Assembly: GCA_009103225.1 (NCBI GenBank)
Contig: RHPI01000797.1
Location: 185,064 to 249,063, forward strand
Source of the DNA: Chlorokybus atmophyticus
Lineage: Eukaryota > Streptophyta > Chlorokybophyceae > Chlorokybales > Chlorokybaceae
Length of the DNA stretch: 64,000 nt
Direction of reading: 5' to 3'
The notes beneath the pieces are model-generated. The model was not told the DNA's origin. It did no database searches and saw only the letters and a list, made by a program, of their open reading frames with translations. The translations under genes were made by a program, and so were the position numbers. Shown here one piece after another: positions 1-10,800 of the stretch (position 1 is its first letter; each line of letters begins with the position of its first letter).

Positions 1-466
1 CCATTTGCACAAGGGCTGCAAGTTTGTCGCGTGCGGCCTTCACGCTCTCAACGGGAACAAATTGATGCCTGACCTCCAGTGCCAACTCTTCCATGGTGGT
101 CAATGGTAGCGCCAACCCGTTTGCAACACGCGTACATCGATGCCTCCACCACACAAGTGCTGCACCTTCAAGCAATGTCGCTGCAACCTCCACGTGCAGA
201 TGCATGGGCACCTCCGTGAGCTTCAACCAAGACGATACTTGAAAAATCCATTCATCCACTGCATCTCCATCACGTTGACCCCTAAATGGCTTGGGCTTTG
301 GCACCTTCACATGCACTCGCGAGCTTGATGCCATGGGAATTTGTACACGCGCCATCGCATGCTCATACGCCTCGCGTTGTGCTTGTGCCGCCGCTTGAGT
401 GTGATGAAGCTCTTCCCTCAGTGCCAAGATGGCAGCTTGAAGCTCTTCCATGCGAGCATCCTCCAT
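1..466 (-). CDS. Ty3-type retrotransposon gag, N-terminal part (cut by window edge)
   Basis: An open frame of 155 codons runs on the minus strand from ATG at 466 to the left edge with no stop. It begins with a coiled, Glu/Gln/Ala-rich segment. A gag-like core follows, containing PKPKPFRGQRDGDAVDEWIF, then LLEGAALVWWRHR and LEVRHQFVP. This order is typical of the Retrotrans_gag capsid region of Ty3/gypsy elements, which packages the element RNA. The codons are clean, so the element may be fairly young. It lies just downstream (in element direction) of a tRNA-iMet-type primer binding site and an LTR, which supports the assignment. Protease and polymerase would lie outside the window. Confidence 0.85.
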   Translation of the reverse strand, partial: MEDARMEELQAAILALREELHHTQAAAQAQREAYEHAMARVQIPMASSSRVHVKVPKPKPFRGQRDGDAVDEWIFQVSSWLKLTEVPMHLHVEVAATLLEGAALVWWRHRCTRVANGLALPLTTMEELALEVRHQFVPVESVKAARDKLAALVQM

Positions 467-546
467 CTCCACTAACACACTACACTCCGCTTCCGAATGA
501 AAAGTGTAAACGCCCACACACTTCCTCTCTCACCTTCGTAAACCGT

Positions 547-558
547 GCTCCGATACCA
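547..558 (-). promoter_or_regulatory. Primer binding site, initiator tRNA-Met type
   Basis: Read on the minus strand the 12 bases are TGGTATCGGAGC, 11 of 12 identical to the common TGGTATCAGAGC complementary to the 3' end of initiator tRNA-Met. The site sits 2 bases inside the LTR end and about 80 bases before the gag start, the expected place for minus-strand DNA priming. Confidence 0.8.
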
Positions 559-560
559 GT

Positions 561-1232
561 TGTGACGGTGCTCGTGCCTTGTCACCTGTGAGTTGGTCCA
601 ATCCACAACCCTCTCACCAAGACACGGTATTCACACCGGAACCTTGCCCCCTCTGCCAAGCACACACGCGCGCCCCGCCACTCGCGTACGCACGCGCATG
701 CGCTCGAAGCTACACACCGACTTGTGTAGCGCCTTGGATCGTCACACAAGCAAGCACACACCGGTGGCCACACGCTAGCAACCCCTGCTAACCACCACCA
801 AGCTTGCACACAAGAAACTAGGGAGCTAAAGGTTGTATCGCAAATTGTAGAATGTCACTTTTATACCTACCAGTCTGCACATGCTACTGTCTAGACGATT
901 CTAGCGCTAGACGGAACTAGAAGCTAAGATATTTTTGCAGAATCTTGTAGTACACTTCTAGACCTTTCCAACGCACCAAAGATCTCCTGATTTGCTGCTC
1001 ATATGGTCAAGTTATACTACTTGGCGCCAGGCCCTTCCAGAAATCTGGTCGAGCCCTTCTCGACTGGCCCTCCGTTTTCTGGCACCTTCCGGACTGGTCT
1101 TGGGGCCCCGGTCGATATCCGCGGCAGACTCATAACTCGCCGATATCCGCCACAAGTCATTAAAAACATGTACCTTACAAATAAGGCCTAAAACGGCCAT
1201 GAAAATCACAGAATTTGGCCTTGACTGTTACA
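561..1232 (-). repeat. 5' LTR of the Ty3-type retrotransposon
   Basis: On the minus strand this would start TGTAAC (1232) and end GTCACA (561), with the primer site right after it. A TATAAAAG box is present at about 857-865, suitable for the U3/R promoter. The right boundary is inferred only from the TGTAAC/GTCACA ends, because the partner LTR is outside the window. The sequence to the right of 1232 belongs to a transposase gene that the insertion appears to have cut. Confidence 0.6.
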
Positions 1233-4200
1233 GGCTATCTCACCTAAATGCTTTGTGAAAGACTGCAGTTTCGAGCCGAAAGTGCTTGAAACCCTCACGC
1301 CGGAGAGCAATTGCTCAACCAGTCCTACATCTGTGATTGTCCGTGGAGCCTGGGGTTTTACCTTGACTGCGACTTCCTTTCCATCCTTCATCTTCATCTC
1401 TGTCTGCAGCACATAGGTTCAAGTCCTTAGTTAAATCCAACTCTGGCACATGTCAACGAGGCCGACTACATACGTATCTCTAGCCAGAGTTCAGGCATGC
1501 GGACTTGCTGCTGCTGATCTTCTCGTGATTCGATGCTGTCGCGCAAGCCAGCTAGGAGATTTGCAAAGTTGGTTGCCAGGTTGGCAAAAATGTGCTATAG
1601 GGCCAACCACATGACCTTTGACAGATATTTGTAACGGTAGCCAATATGGAAGGTCGTGAAAACAGCTCAGTCCAAGGATGCCGGAGGTCTTTGAAGGATG
1701 TCTCTTTGAGTGCAGTGGACGCTTGCTGTTGCGAGATGTTATAGCATACCTGATCACATGGCATCCATTGCTGACATACCTATGTTCTGCAACCGAATGC
1801 GCAATCAACTGAGATTGCTCACCTGTACACGCTCTCTGCAGTCCGCATGGGTGGTGGAGGTCTGTGTTCTGGTTGCGGCCAACGCTCATCAACTCTGTAA
1901 GGATGGTCATCCGGTAGGTACCGGCGGTGGCCTTGATAGATCACCTTTTTGAGAAGTTCCACATGTTCTCCACTGCACTCGCACTTTGAACAGCCAAAGA
2001 TGGCTCCATGCGCCATCTGCAAGGCAGCTTTTGCCAGAGCTGCGCAACCAACATGATGTACTTCAGTAGCCACAACCATGGTTGCAAGGACAGTCTGATA
2101 TACCGATACAGTCAGACACTGATATTAGTAAGTGCAAACACTGCTGCTGCTTGCATAACTGGGTAATCATTGATTACAATCTCCAGAATAGATCTGCAAC
2201 GGAAAACTGCGTCGCGGTGGCTGTCATATATGTCTATACCTACAACAAATGCCAGCAGATTACATGCCTCAGTCATGCGCATTTGTCAAGCATGATTGCA
2301 GTAATGGGAAGCTGCTTATCCTAGCTGCGTTGAAACCATACCTTCCCAAAGATCTCCCAACTGGTCAATAATTGGCTTGAGATAAGCCTGTAGATTCTCT
2401 GGCTGTTTAGGTCCAGGGATTACAGCAGCTAGAAATGTAGTGTCTGTCTTGTGCATCTTGGCAATGGGCAGGTTCAACACCGAGATTGTGACAACCCAAA
2501 ACTCATAGTTCCCTGCAACTCAACAAACCCTTTGCTGCCATTCGTACAGTTACACTGCAACGAGCATACATGAAGAAAAATGCTCTTTTATACCTTTGTG
2601 CGGATCTTTGAACGGGCTCATCCCGTCGATGAACATCGCTAGGCGCACATTGCGTGGTTCTTTGGCAAACCGGCTGTAGCGTTGTTCAGTGTCCTTGAAC
2701 ATTGGCGAGTTTCACAGCAGCAAGTACACCAAGGGCTTACGACCAACTGCCCCAGCCCCACAACACATTCAAACATGCATACAATCGCAAGGCTGGATAC
2801 TGACGTCTTACATACCGCCCCAGCACCTCGCCGACACACAAACAAACATAGGCAAGGACACCGAGGTCTTACATGCCGCCTCAGCGCCACGCCGACACAC
2901 AAACAAACACAGGCAAGGACACCGAGGTCTTACATGCCGCCTCAGCGCCACGCACACAAAAGCACAAGGCACGGACACTCAGGGCTTGCATTGGGCTGCC
3001 CCAGCCGCTCACCAACACAATCATGCACACAGTCGTGCCTCATTTACCACTGAACTTGGCAATGTTACCGTGTATAGATCGCATAATCCCATCCTGACTT
3101 CGATTTGTGTGCGCCATCATCTCCGCAGCAACACTAGGTTTTAGGTACAGAGCCCTCAGCGCAGCAGGCACGTCAAAGTAACGCCCAATCTTCCATGCAA
3201 CTTGTCTACCTCCTATGTTGCGGTAGCGAGGGGCCTTGCAGACTGCATAAGCAAGTCGTATGCTGATGGGACATGCTAATCAAATCCCATTGTAGTGAAC
3301 ATTTGCAACAATTGCTCACCTTTGCAAAGTATCCTGTTGGCATGTCGGCCACAATACAACATGTGATCACAGCGACAGGCATCATATGTGTGGAAGCCCA
3401 TGTTGAGGCCTTCAAGGCGTTTCAATAGCTCGTGCATGCTGCCTGGCATCTTATTCTCCTTAGGCAAGAGGATGCCACGCAACAACCTGGCACACAGAAA
3501 CACATCAGTTCTGAGCAGGCTGATGTTTCAGCAGTCAGCAGTGTAATTTGCCCACCAACCTGAGCAGTTTATTCATGAAATTGAAGGGTATTCGATGTAG
3601 CTGCGCCAAAACCAATAGCAGCATGGAAATGCCTAGAGGGGTTGTACGAGAGCCGGAAACAACAGGGTTGCTTGCATTATCCAGCAACGCAGCATTCACC
3701 TTGTCAAGTAGCCTACTTGACATGGCATCATCAACGCATTTAGCCTCGTCCGGCTGCGATTCCACATCGGTGTCATACTCTTGGTCTTCGCCGGCAACAT
3801 CACCTTGCTCCGCATCACCTTGCTCCGCATCGACTTGCTCAGCAGTGGAGGTGCAGTGCACTGGCGTCTCAGGCTCTACTTGTCCATTGGTGGATTTGGT
3901 TTCGGCACCTTGATGCTCTTGCAATGTAGCATTCTCAATTCCACAAAATGCTGGGTGAGATCTGCGTTGTTCTCCATAAGCACATTGTCCTTCATGAGCA
4001 CACGGATTACAACCTGCCAGCTGCAATGAGTCTAGTGGCACATGAACAATGAGAGGCACAGCATCAGCAATGTCAACATGCCACGCAAGTCAGGTCGTAC
4101 CTGTTGGTTGCAAGTTCGCTGCAACATTGAAAGGAGATTCAACAATCGGTTGCAACGGCGTGCCTGTGTCAACATGTTCAGTAGCGTCGTTCCCAACTAG

Positions 4201-4522
4201 CAATTGTTCGGTGTCATGGAGAGCTTCACCTGGGGCAAGCCAGATCAATGATCAGACAGCCTGTTGTATAGATTCACAGCTGTAGAGAAGTTGCTCTTGT
4301 ACCTGACGACATGTGTAAGGATGCAGCAGCAACAGCAGCATCAGCTTCTTCAAGTTCATGGGGTTGTAGTCGATCACGGTATTCAGGAGCAACAGCTTCT
4401 GGAGTGCCACACCACATGTTTTTGCCAAAGTTTTCATGATATTCAGCCCTTCTAATGTGGTTGTGTGTGAACACTTTGCTCCCTTCGCAGTCGCGGCAAA
4501 AACACCTGCGAAAGTAGCTCAT
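1233..4522 (-). CDS. CACTA/Tnp2-like DNA transposase, multi-exon, 3' end cut by LTR insertion
   Basis: Recognisable blocks lie on the minus strand in the Tnp2 (Transposase_21) order. They are a Cys/His N-terminal segment with CFCRDCEGS (about 4274-4522), an acidic linker (3535-4059), LLRGILLPKENKMPGSMHEL and a Cys-rich motif (3276-3503), NVRLAMFIDGMSPFKDPHK (about 2590-2702) and FWVVTISVLNLP...IPGPKQPENL (about 2350-2520). A cysteine motif GAIFGCSKCECSG...YLPDDHP (about 1930-2066) and GILGLSCFHDLPYW (about 1600-1690) follow, with a last exon at 1240-1412. GT-AG junctions separate the blocks. One intron holds a minisatellite. The protein should cut and join the ends of its transposon in the nucleus. 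The C-terminal exon runs into the LTR, so this copy is probably dead. It is divergent from the methyltransferase gene starting at 4812. Exact exon limits are uncertain. Confidence 0.7.
2734..3003. repeat. 61-bp minisatellite inside a transposase intron
   Basis: Tandem units of 61 bp recur at 2805, 2866 and 2927, with more diverged units on both sides. Each contains GTCTTACATGCCGCCTCAGC followed by an ACACAAACAAACA stretch and GGCAAGGACACCGAG. The array lies between two transposase exons. A related motif in reverse orientation appears at 20.66-20.85 kb. Confidence 0.85.
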
Positions 4523-4811
4523 GCTACAAACATCAAAAGCAGTCAGCCAACATACTGCAAGCAACTTCTAATCAGCTTCCATACAGCCAAGCAAAGATTT
4601 GCAGGCACGCTACCGCCGCTGACACCGCCGCCGTCGCCACCGTCATGACTGCCTACCGTAAATTAAGGGTTTAGGACACATCCAATCCCGATTCAAAACA
4701 AGCCAGAAAGTCATTCCGGATATGCTCCACAATTTGCGTACATGCTCCTTTTCTTCTTCCGTCCAGTGCATTAGCTTCTAGGGTTTGTGTGCCAGATAGC
4801 GTGGCGCCAGC

Positions 4812-6682
4812 ATGCGCGGCGTCAAAGTTTGTAGCTTCCGCAAAGCATACTTGGTTAGGAATGGCAACAACAGACGTCTGCAACAGCATGAAGAGAAGTG
4901 CAAGCTGTACAGTGAGCAGTATGGCTTTTATGAAGCCTGCTGGCACCACAAGGCAAGGGGGGACAATGTGAGGCAATGCAGACTGCTGGCACAATGCATG
5001 AGGCCAGATTTCTTTTGGGAGGAGTGCACTTGCCTGCAGTGCTCGCTTTCCAAGTTTGAGTGGGACGGCAAGCCCATGAATCACCTGCCTTGGGCACGGC
5101 CTGTAGCATATCACGATGGGCAGATGTGCAATGTGGTTCGACGTCAGCTCGTGCGCAACGGTCGCGGCAAGTCCACTGTAATCGAAGACGATGTCAACAA
5201 CAGGGTGAGTTGAACTGTCCTTGCAAACAGCAAAACAGCGCTTGCATGCATGACCAACTTACTCTTGAATGCCAAAGGGGAACGCGGTTGTCGACGATGT
5301 CGCGACACTGGCTGCTTGGCGGTTGTTGAGTTGAACTGTCCTTGCAAACAGCAAAACAGCGCTTGCATGCATGACCAACTTACTCTTGAATGCCAAAGGG
5401 GAACGCGGTTGTCGACGATGTCGCGACACTGGCTGCTTGGCGGTTGTCGAGTTGAACTGTCCTTGCAAACAGCAAAACAGCGCTTGCATGCATGACCAAC
5501 TTACTCTTGAATGCCAAAGGGGAACGCGGTTGTCGACGATGTCGCGACACTGGCTGCTTGGCGGAAGGAGATTGTTGATGAGGGGCAGTCTTTGGTAGCA
5601 TGCCGCGTTGTGGTGTACTGGCCAGGAATGAGCTCCTGGTATGCAGGCCACATCATCACTTTTGATGCCAACACAGATATACTGCAGAGTATTTACATGC
5701 GCACGCTCATGCAAGCACCGGCTCAGGAAAACATGTGGCTCAGGAAAACATACCATCAAGTACGACGATTTCGTTGAGGACCCACGGCTGCACCACATCT
5801 TGATAAAGAACTGGAACATGGCAGCTGTGCGTGAGGGTTACGACGTAATGGTTCGTGTTGGTGGTCAAAGCTGTCTGAAACTGCAAGACTTGCCTGGTCG
5901 AGAGCTCGATAGATGGCCCAAGCCCCCACCCCTTCTGATCACACGCACACCAATAGACTTAAACGGAAGACGTTGCAGGCCGCGCGCACTGGATCTCTTT
6001 TGCGGCGCTGGTGGTGTAGCCATGGGTCTGTACAGGGCAGGGTTTGATGTTGAGGGCATCGACAACAAGCCACAACCGTCATACCCATTCAAGTTCTGCC
6101 AGATGGATGCAATGGACGCTGACCCGACAGCATACGCTGCGGTGTGGGCAAGTCCTCCATGTCAAGCTCTAAGTGGGGCCATTCCCACTACACAGCGCTC
6201 CGCGTACGGCAATCGATGGGAGCACGTTAACCTGATTGACCCCATAAGAGCCAAGTTGCAGTTGAGCGGCAAGCCATGGGTGATAGAGAATGTCGCAGGC
6301 GCATCAGGACACATGACAACTCACCTGAAGCTGTGTGGCACCATGTTCAAGTTGGATGTGTATCGTCATCGCATCTTCGAGACAAACCCTCCACTGCACT
6401 CAGACTTGAAATGCAACCACACTGGTTCAGCACTTGGAGAGCTGGCCACCCACCTGGAGCAGCGCCGGCAGTTGCTACCTGGGGAGAGGCAAATTTACCC
6501 GGTGGTACGGCCAAGCATCCTGCCGTGGCGCGATTGCAGGGTGGCAGTCTGCCATGCAGGTGGAGTGGATGGATGTGGAATCGGAAGTCAAGAATGCCAT
6601 TCCACCAACTTACTCTGAACATGTAGGCAGGCTGTTGCTGGAAGCAATAGGCTTCACTGTTGATTACCCTCCTTTTTACTGA
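4812..6682 (+). CDS. Cytosine-C5 DNA methyltransferase with Tudor-like segment, transposon-associated, one frameshift
   Basis: The upstream exon (from ATG 4812 to about 5203) encodes a Cys/His-rich region (CTCLQC). After a repeat-expanded intron comes a Tudor/Agenet-like stretch (RVVVYWPGMSSWYAGHIITFD, then HTIKYDD across a likely intron at about 5690-5750). The catalytic domain follows with C5-MTase motif I DLFCGAGG (5992-6015), motif IV SPPCQ with the catalytic Cys (about 6151-6165), motif VI ENV (about 6287) and YRHRIFE. The nearest style is the compact phage/giant-virus and TE type rather than DNMT1 or CMT. The C-terminal block WQSAMQVEWMDVE...AIPPTYSEH is in another frame. The frames meet at about 6501-6506, so a 1-base shift (or unseen splice) breaks the gene. 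The predicted role is methylating DNA, perhaps that of the element itself. Stop is TGA at 6680-6682. Confidence 0.75.
5207..5562 (+). repeat. Threefold 121-bp tandem repeat across an intron/exon junction
   Basis: Near-identical units begin at 5207, 5328 and 5449 (spacing 121 bp). Each unit holds intron sequence (GAGTTGAACTGTCC...) and the start of the next exon (GGGAACGCGGTTGTCGACGA). The true 5' splice site (GTGAGT at 5205) is kept only in the first unit, while units 2 and 3 read TTGAG or TCGAG. The last unit continues into the coding exon. Confidence 0.9.
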
Positions 6683-6743
6683 AAGGTAGAGGTAGCTCTT
6701 GATTGCTAGCCACTTTGTTAGCCTGAACTAAAGCCAACAACAG

Positions 6744-6796
6744 AATGAGCGACCCATTAAAGTCAGCAAGAGGTCTTAATCATGAGGATGCCTCTG
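6744..6796 (+). repeat. Single copy of a dispersed hairpin repeat
   Basis: AATGAGCGACC... then AAGAGGTCTTAATCATGAGG and ATGCCTCT. The outer AGAGG/CCTCT can pair. The same pattern is arrayed at 16.2-16.4 kb and, with changes, at 19.85-20.02 kb. This copy lies about 60 bases after the methyltransferase stop codon. Confidence 0.6.
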
Positions 6797-6869
6797 TTTG
6801 CCAGCACGGGAAAGACTGACCTGCTGGGCAGGGTCTCTTCCAGAGCACCTTCATGCCCTGTTGCGCCGT

Positions 6870-7076
6870 CCGCCCACCCGAGACTAGACCTCCTGCGGGT
6901 TCATTGCGAACGCAGGGTATGGTCCAACCAAAGCTGACTCGCGAAAGTCATGAACCAGAGGCTCTGAGCATGTGCACAAAGTCTACAGTACGTGACTTGC
7001 GCGAGACGGCTCTGCAGGACCACATCCTGCGTTCGCAGTAAACCCGCAGGAGGTTTTGTGTCAGGTGGGTGGGCGG
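6870..7076. mobile_element. 207-bp foldback (MITE-like) element
   Basis: The two halves are imperfect inverted repeats. The left arm starts CCGCCCACCCGAGA and contains CCTCCTGCGGGTTCATTGCG. The right arm ends TGGGTGGGCGG and contains CGCAGTAAACCCGCAGGAGG. Pairing extends inward through TGGTCC...GACTCGCG. No coding capacity and no clear target duplication were seen, so MITE status is a guess. Confidence 0.6.
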
Positions 7077-7154
7077 AGAAGGAGAACTTCTAGGTTGCTG
7101 TGCGCATGCCTTTGGTTGCGTGCAATCTTTGGACACATGCCCGGTTTCAGCACG

Positions 7155-7166
7155 TCACCAATTTGA
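7155..7166 (+). repeat. Left terminal inverted repeat of the Plavaka element
   Basis: TCACCAATTTGA, preceded by CG. It is a perfect inverse match to 15600-15611. Confidence 0.85.
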
Positions 7167-7189
7167 GGGTGCGTGGATTCAACACGAAT

Positions 7190-7540
7190 AACCACATTAC
7201 ATCCACACCACCCATGGATTCAATGCGGAGCGATATGCAATTCATAACAACGCAATATATATTTCATACAAAATCAATATAAATAAGTGTCAAGTAATGC
7301 TGAAACTTGCATTGCATATTGATTACATATCACATTCACATAGCATCAAATACCTACAGCATGTGTAGAATTGATATTGATCACTGTTGCTTGACACGTG
7401 CCTTGCAGTATCCGCATTGACTTGTTAAGCAATCAATGCCAATCAATGTGGTCAACTTCATTTGTTATAAGGCAACTTCTACAATTGATGACATTCGCAT
7501 TAACATCAATAATCGTAATGTTATATAAATTCTATTAGAT
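7190..7540. repeat. Left subterminal repeat region
   Basis: AT-rich stretch with repeated ATTGAT, ATCAAT and CATTGA words in both orientations. It mirrors the region at 15250-15590. In CACTA-related elements such motifs bind the element's own proteins, and that role is inferred here. Confidence 0.65.
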
Positions 7541-7877
7541 TATGACTGGCGTTGTGCGCTGCGGGTGGTGGCCTGATCTGATCCGGAGGAGGCTACTGTA
7601 GCACTTAAACGGCATTGCCAACTAAGGCATCATGAATGTTGGTTTGAGCAATAATTTGTGCAGTGGTCACTGCCGACCTCAGGCTGTAATTACATTCAAT
7701 AATAGGCCCGTGAAGTTACATATTGGTACTCAACTAGTACATGGTTAGCATGGTAAATGACAGAGGAAGAATTGCTTGTATACAGAGGAAGCCGTCAAGC
7801 TTGTCATGTGTTTGCAAGCAATATGCTAGCAGCAAACCAAATAAAGGAATATCACTACCTTGCTCTAGCCATTGAAT

Positions 7878-10800
7878 TTAATGGCGGAAGTTGTTCACAA
7901 ACCACAATTCCTTGGAAGTGTCTGAGTAATCGCGCACCATGTGCACCTTCCTTAGAATGTTTTCCAACCCAACCACATCAAACCATGGTTGCCCAGCTCG
8001 CTCCGCCCATGTGTAGCGGCGCTGGCCGAGCAACGGTACTTGAGGGCCATATTCCTTGTACCATCTGATTAAAGCGCAAGCATGTTCCGTTTGCTGCACA
8101 TCCTTCATCAGGAACAAGAATCGCACTTGCCCAACCCATTCGACCACACGACTGTCAGTAACACCGCTGACAGCAACATCGTCAAAGTGGTCATAGCCAT
8201 AGAAGTCAGGGTTGGCTCGCAATAGCTTTGAATTGCTATTGCCTCTGCTTGCAGCTGCAGCTTGTGGAGAGAGAGTGATACTGCGCACAACATCAACCTG
8301 CATACATGCAATAATGTAATCAAATGCAAAACCCACGTGTAACGATTACTTGTGATGCATACGGTGAAGTAAAGGGGCAACCATACACCCTAACGTGTCT
8401 GTAGAACAGCTGCACAATCATGCATGTGACCAGATGTTCTGACCTTATCCCAATGTATTGCAGGCAAGTTAACCCAGAGCACGGCATCCCCGCGCTCTCC
8501 ACGACCTTCATAATCCAGTAGGTATCGCCGCGCAGCTAGGTGTAGATGTTTCAACTCTGGCTGCTCTTCCAAACACTTGATTGCATACACGGAAGTTGGT
8601 TGCTCCGTTCGCATGCCTGCCAGAAACAACGCCGTGCGCCGAGACGGCAAGCGGTGATCGCCGAGGTTTGTCACCTGTATAAAGTGTGGCAATCAAGCAA
8701 TGTAAACAATCAGTTGAGAGGTCACTTCTAACACTTGTATCACGGTGATGGAGCCATGCATTGACCTTGTGCAATAACTACGATTGTGTGGCAGCTGCAC
8801 ATACCTGACCGAGGTGTAAGTCCTTCCTACTCTTTCTTCTCCTTTTTGCAGGTATTGACGTGTTTATTGCTTTCGCGGCGCGCTTCCACGCATTGTGGAT
8901 GTGAGCTGTCTTTTGCTAAGAGCCCTTCGTACAGCGACGCGCCTCACCATCTGTTCAAGGCACAGTCAGGCAGGCAAGTAAGTGCATATATTGTAAGCGC
9001 CAAGTGTAGCTAGTCACCTGTGCAGCAACTGACTGAGCGTGCTTGTTGGTAGCACTGTATGGTTTATGAGAAACATTCTTATGGTCCTCTTCCCAAGTTT
9101 GTGCATCATATTCATCCAAGCCTCCCAATCGTCGAATGCATGCGTCGTAGTGCATTAGGCTATGGTATTTGACTGTCTTCCAGTCAGATGATTGGTAGTC
9201 CTTGAACGTTTTGTGCGCCATAGCATGGAATCTGCACAACAAGATTGGCGTACTAAGAGTGGCAAGAAGTGCTAAATGTGTGTGTAGATCACAATGCAGT
9301 GCTGCACTACCAAAGCAATGTGTTGCATGCGCTCACGTTCATATGCACGCGACGCAGCATTCGCACTCAGATTAAACACATTACATACATTGATGCAGAC
9401 AACATGATGTTTTGGCAGGCAAGCGGAGCGCGCACGCGCACGCATAGGAAGGCAACGCTCTTACACACACATGAACGCCGGCTAAGAAAAGGAGCATGCA
9501 CAGTACTTGCATGATACAGGCTTAAAGCTCGTCAACACCCACAAACAGCACCGCTTGGAACAGCAACATCACACACAGCGCGGCAAGGATGCGCGCATGG
9601 TGTTCAAGTTCACTTACTTGTTGATGGCGGCTTTCATGAGGCTCAAGGTTGTGTCTGTGTGAGGGCCAGCATGAGGGCCTTTTCGGTTCGAGATCATGTA
9701 GAGTTCGGAGAATGCCACAAAGATTGCCGTTAATGCATCGTGTTGACGCCCCCCTTGCGTTTCTGTGTACACCAAGTGTGTTGCGTATTGCATCACTTGC
9801 ATTACAGCCACGTGCTCTGCAGCAGTGACTGGCACTTCAGTTGTAAGATAGCCAGTAGGGATGCGGAGAGCGGCGCATCTCATATCATCCAAGCGCCCTT
9901 CAATGGTACGAATAAGATCTCCTGCAGCGAGCTCACCAACTGCATGTGGGCAAAGAATGGTGAGTAAGGCCATGTGCCCTACATGTGTGAAAGTGACGGA
10001 TGCAAGGTGAAGTGCGCACCTTTATCCTTCAGGTAGGCAATTGTAAGAGATGTTAATTGTTTAAACAGGCCAAGGACTGCCTGATGCATGCGTTCAACAG
10101 TTACCGCTTGATATGGACTGCCAGCAAGAGTGTCGCCAAATGGCATTCCCCACAATGAGCACTGCAAGTAAGTTAGTGTTGGGTGCAGCTTGGGACGCGA
10201 GGCACGGCCATTATTGGTTAGTCACCTTCACAATCTGACTATACGATACTGAGTACAGCTGGTTGAAAGCTTCTTCCATGGTGCCACCATCACGTAGAAC
10301 CTTCGTAGCAGAGTGATACGCTTCTTTCATCGCTGCAACCTTGCGCTTTGGCCATGGGTCATGAATGATGTTGTTTAGCTCATCACCAGGACACATGCAC
10401 CAGTGGCAAGGACTCATGGCTTTGTTGCTATCCTTGTGCAGTAGCAACTTGCAGCCTTCTGGCCAATCAGTGATCCAAGCCGCCAATACTGGAAATACAA
10501 GGTTGTCTTCATTCTTGGCGTTGACAATCACCTCACCACTGTCACATATTGCAGAATAAGTACACGTGCGCATGTGTACTGTCATAAGTGCTGGTTGATG
10601 ACAACAGAGAAAGCTTGCAGACCTTGCCATTAGCTTCAATGGTCTTAACAGAACTTCCACACATCTATGTAAAGCATCCATCTTAGCCCATTTGTATTGA
10701 GCTGAGCTTTTGGTAAAGCCTTTTTCTGGCAAAGCGCGTAGGGAAGGAAAGTACCCAACCAACCACTTTGCACCACGAGACCTAACATGTAAAGGCAAGA

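Noticed and set aside
5207-5562. CRISPR-like array
   Set aside because: Contiguous 121-bp copies without spacers, overlapping an exon. It is a simple tandem duplication in a eukaryotic gene.
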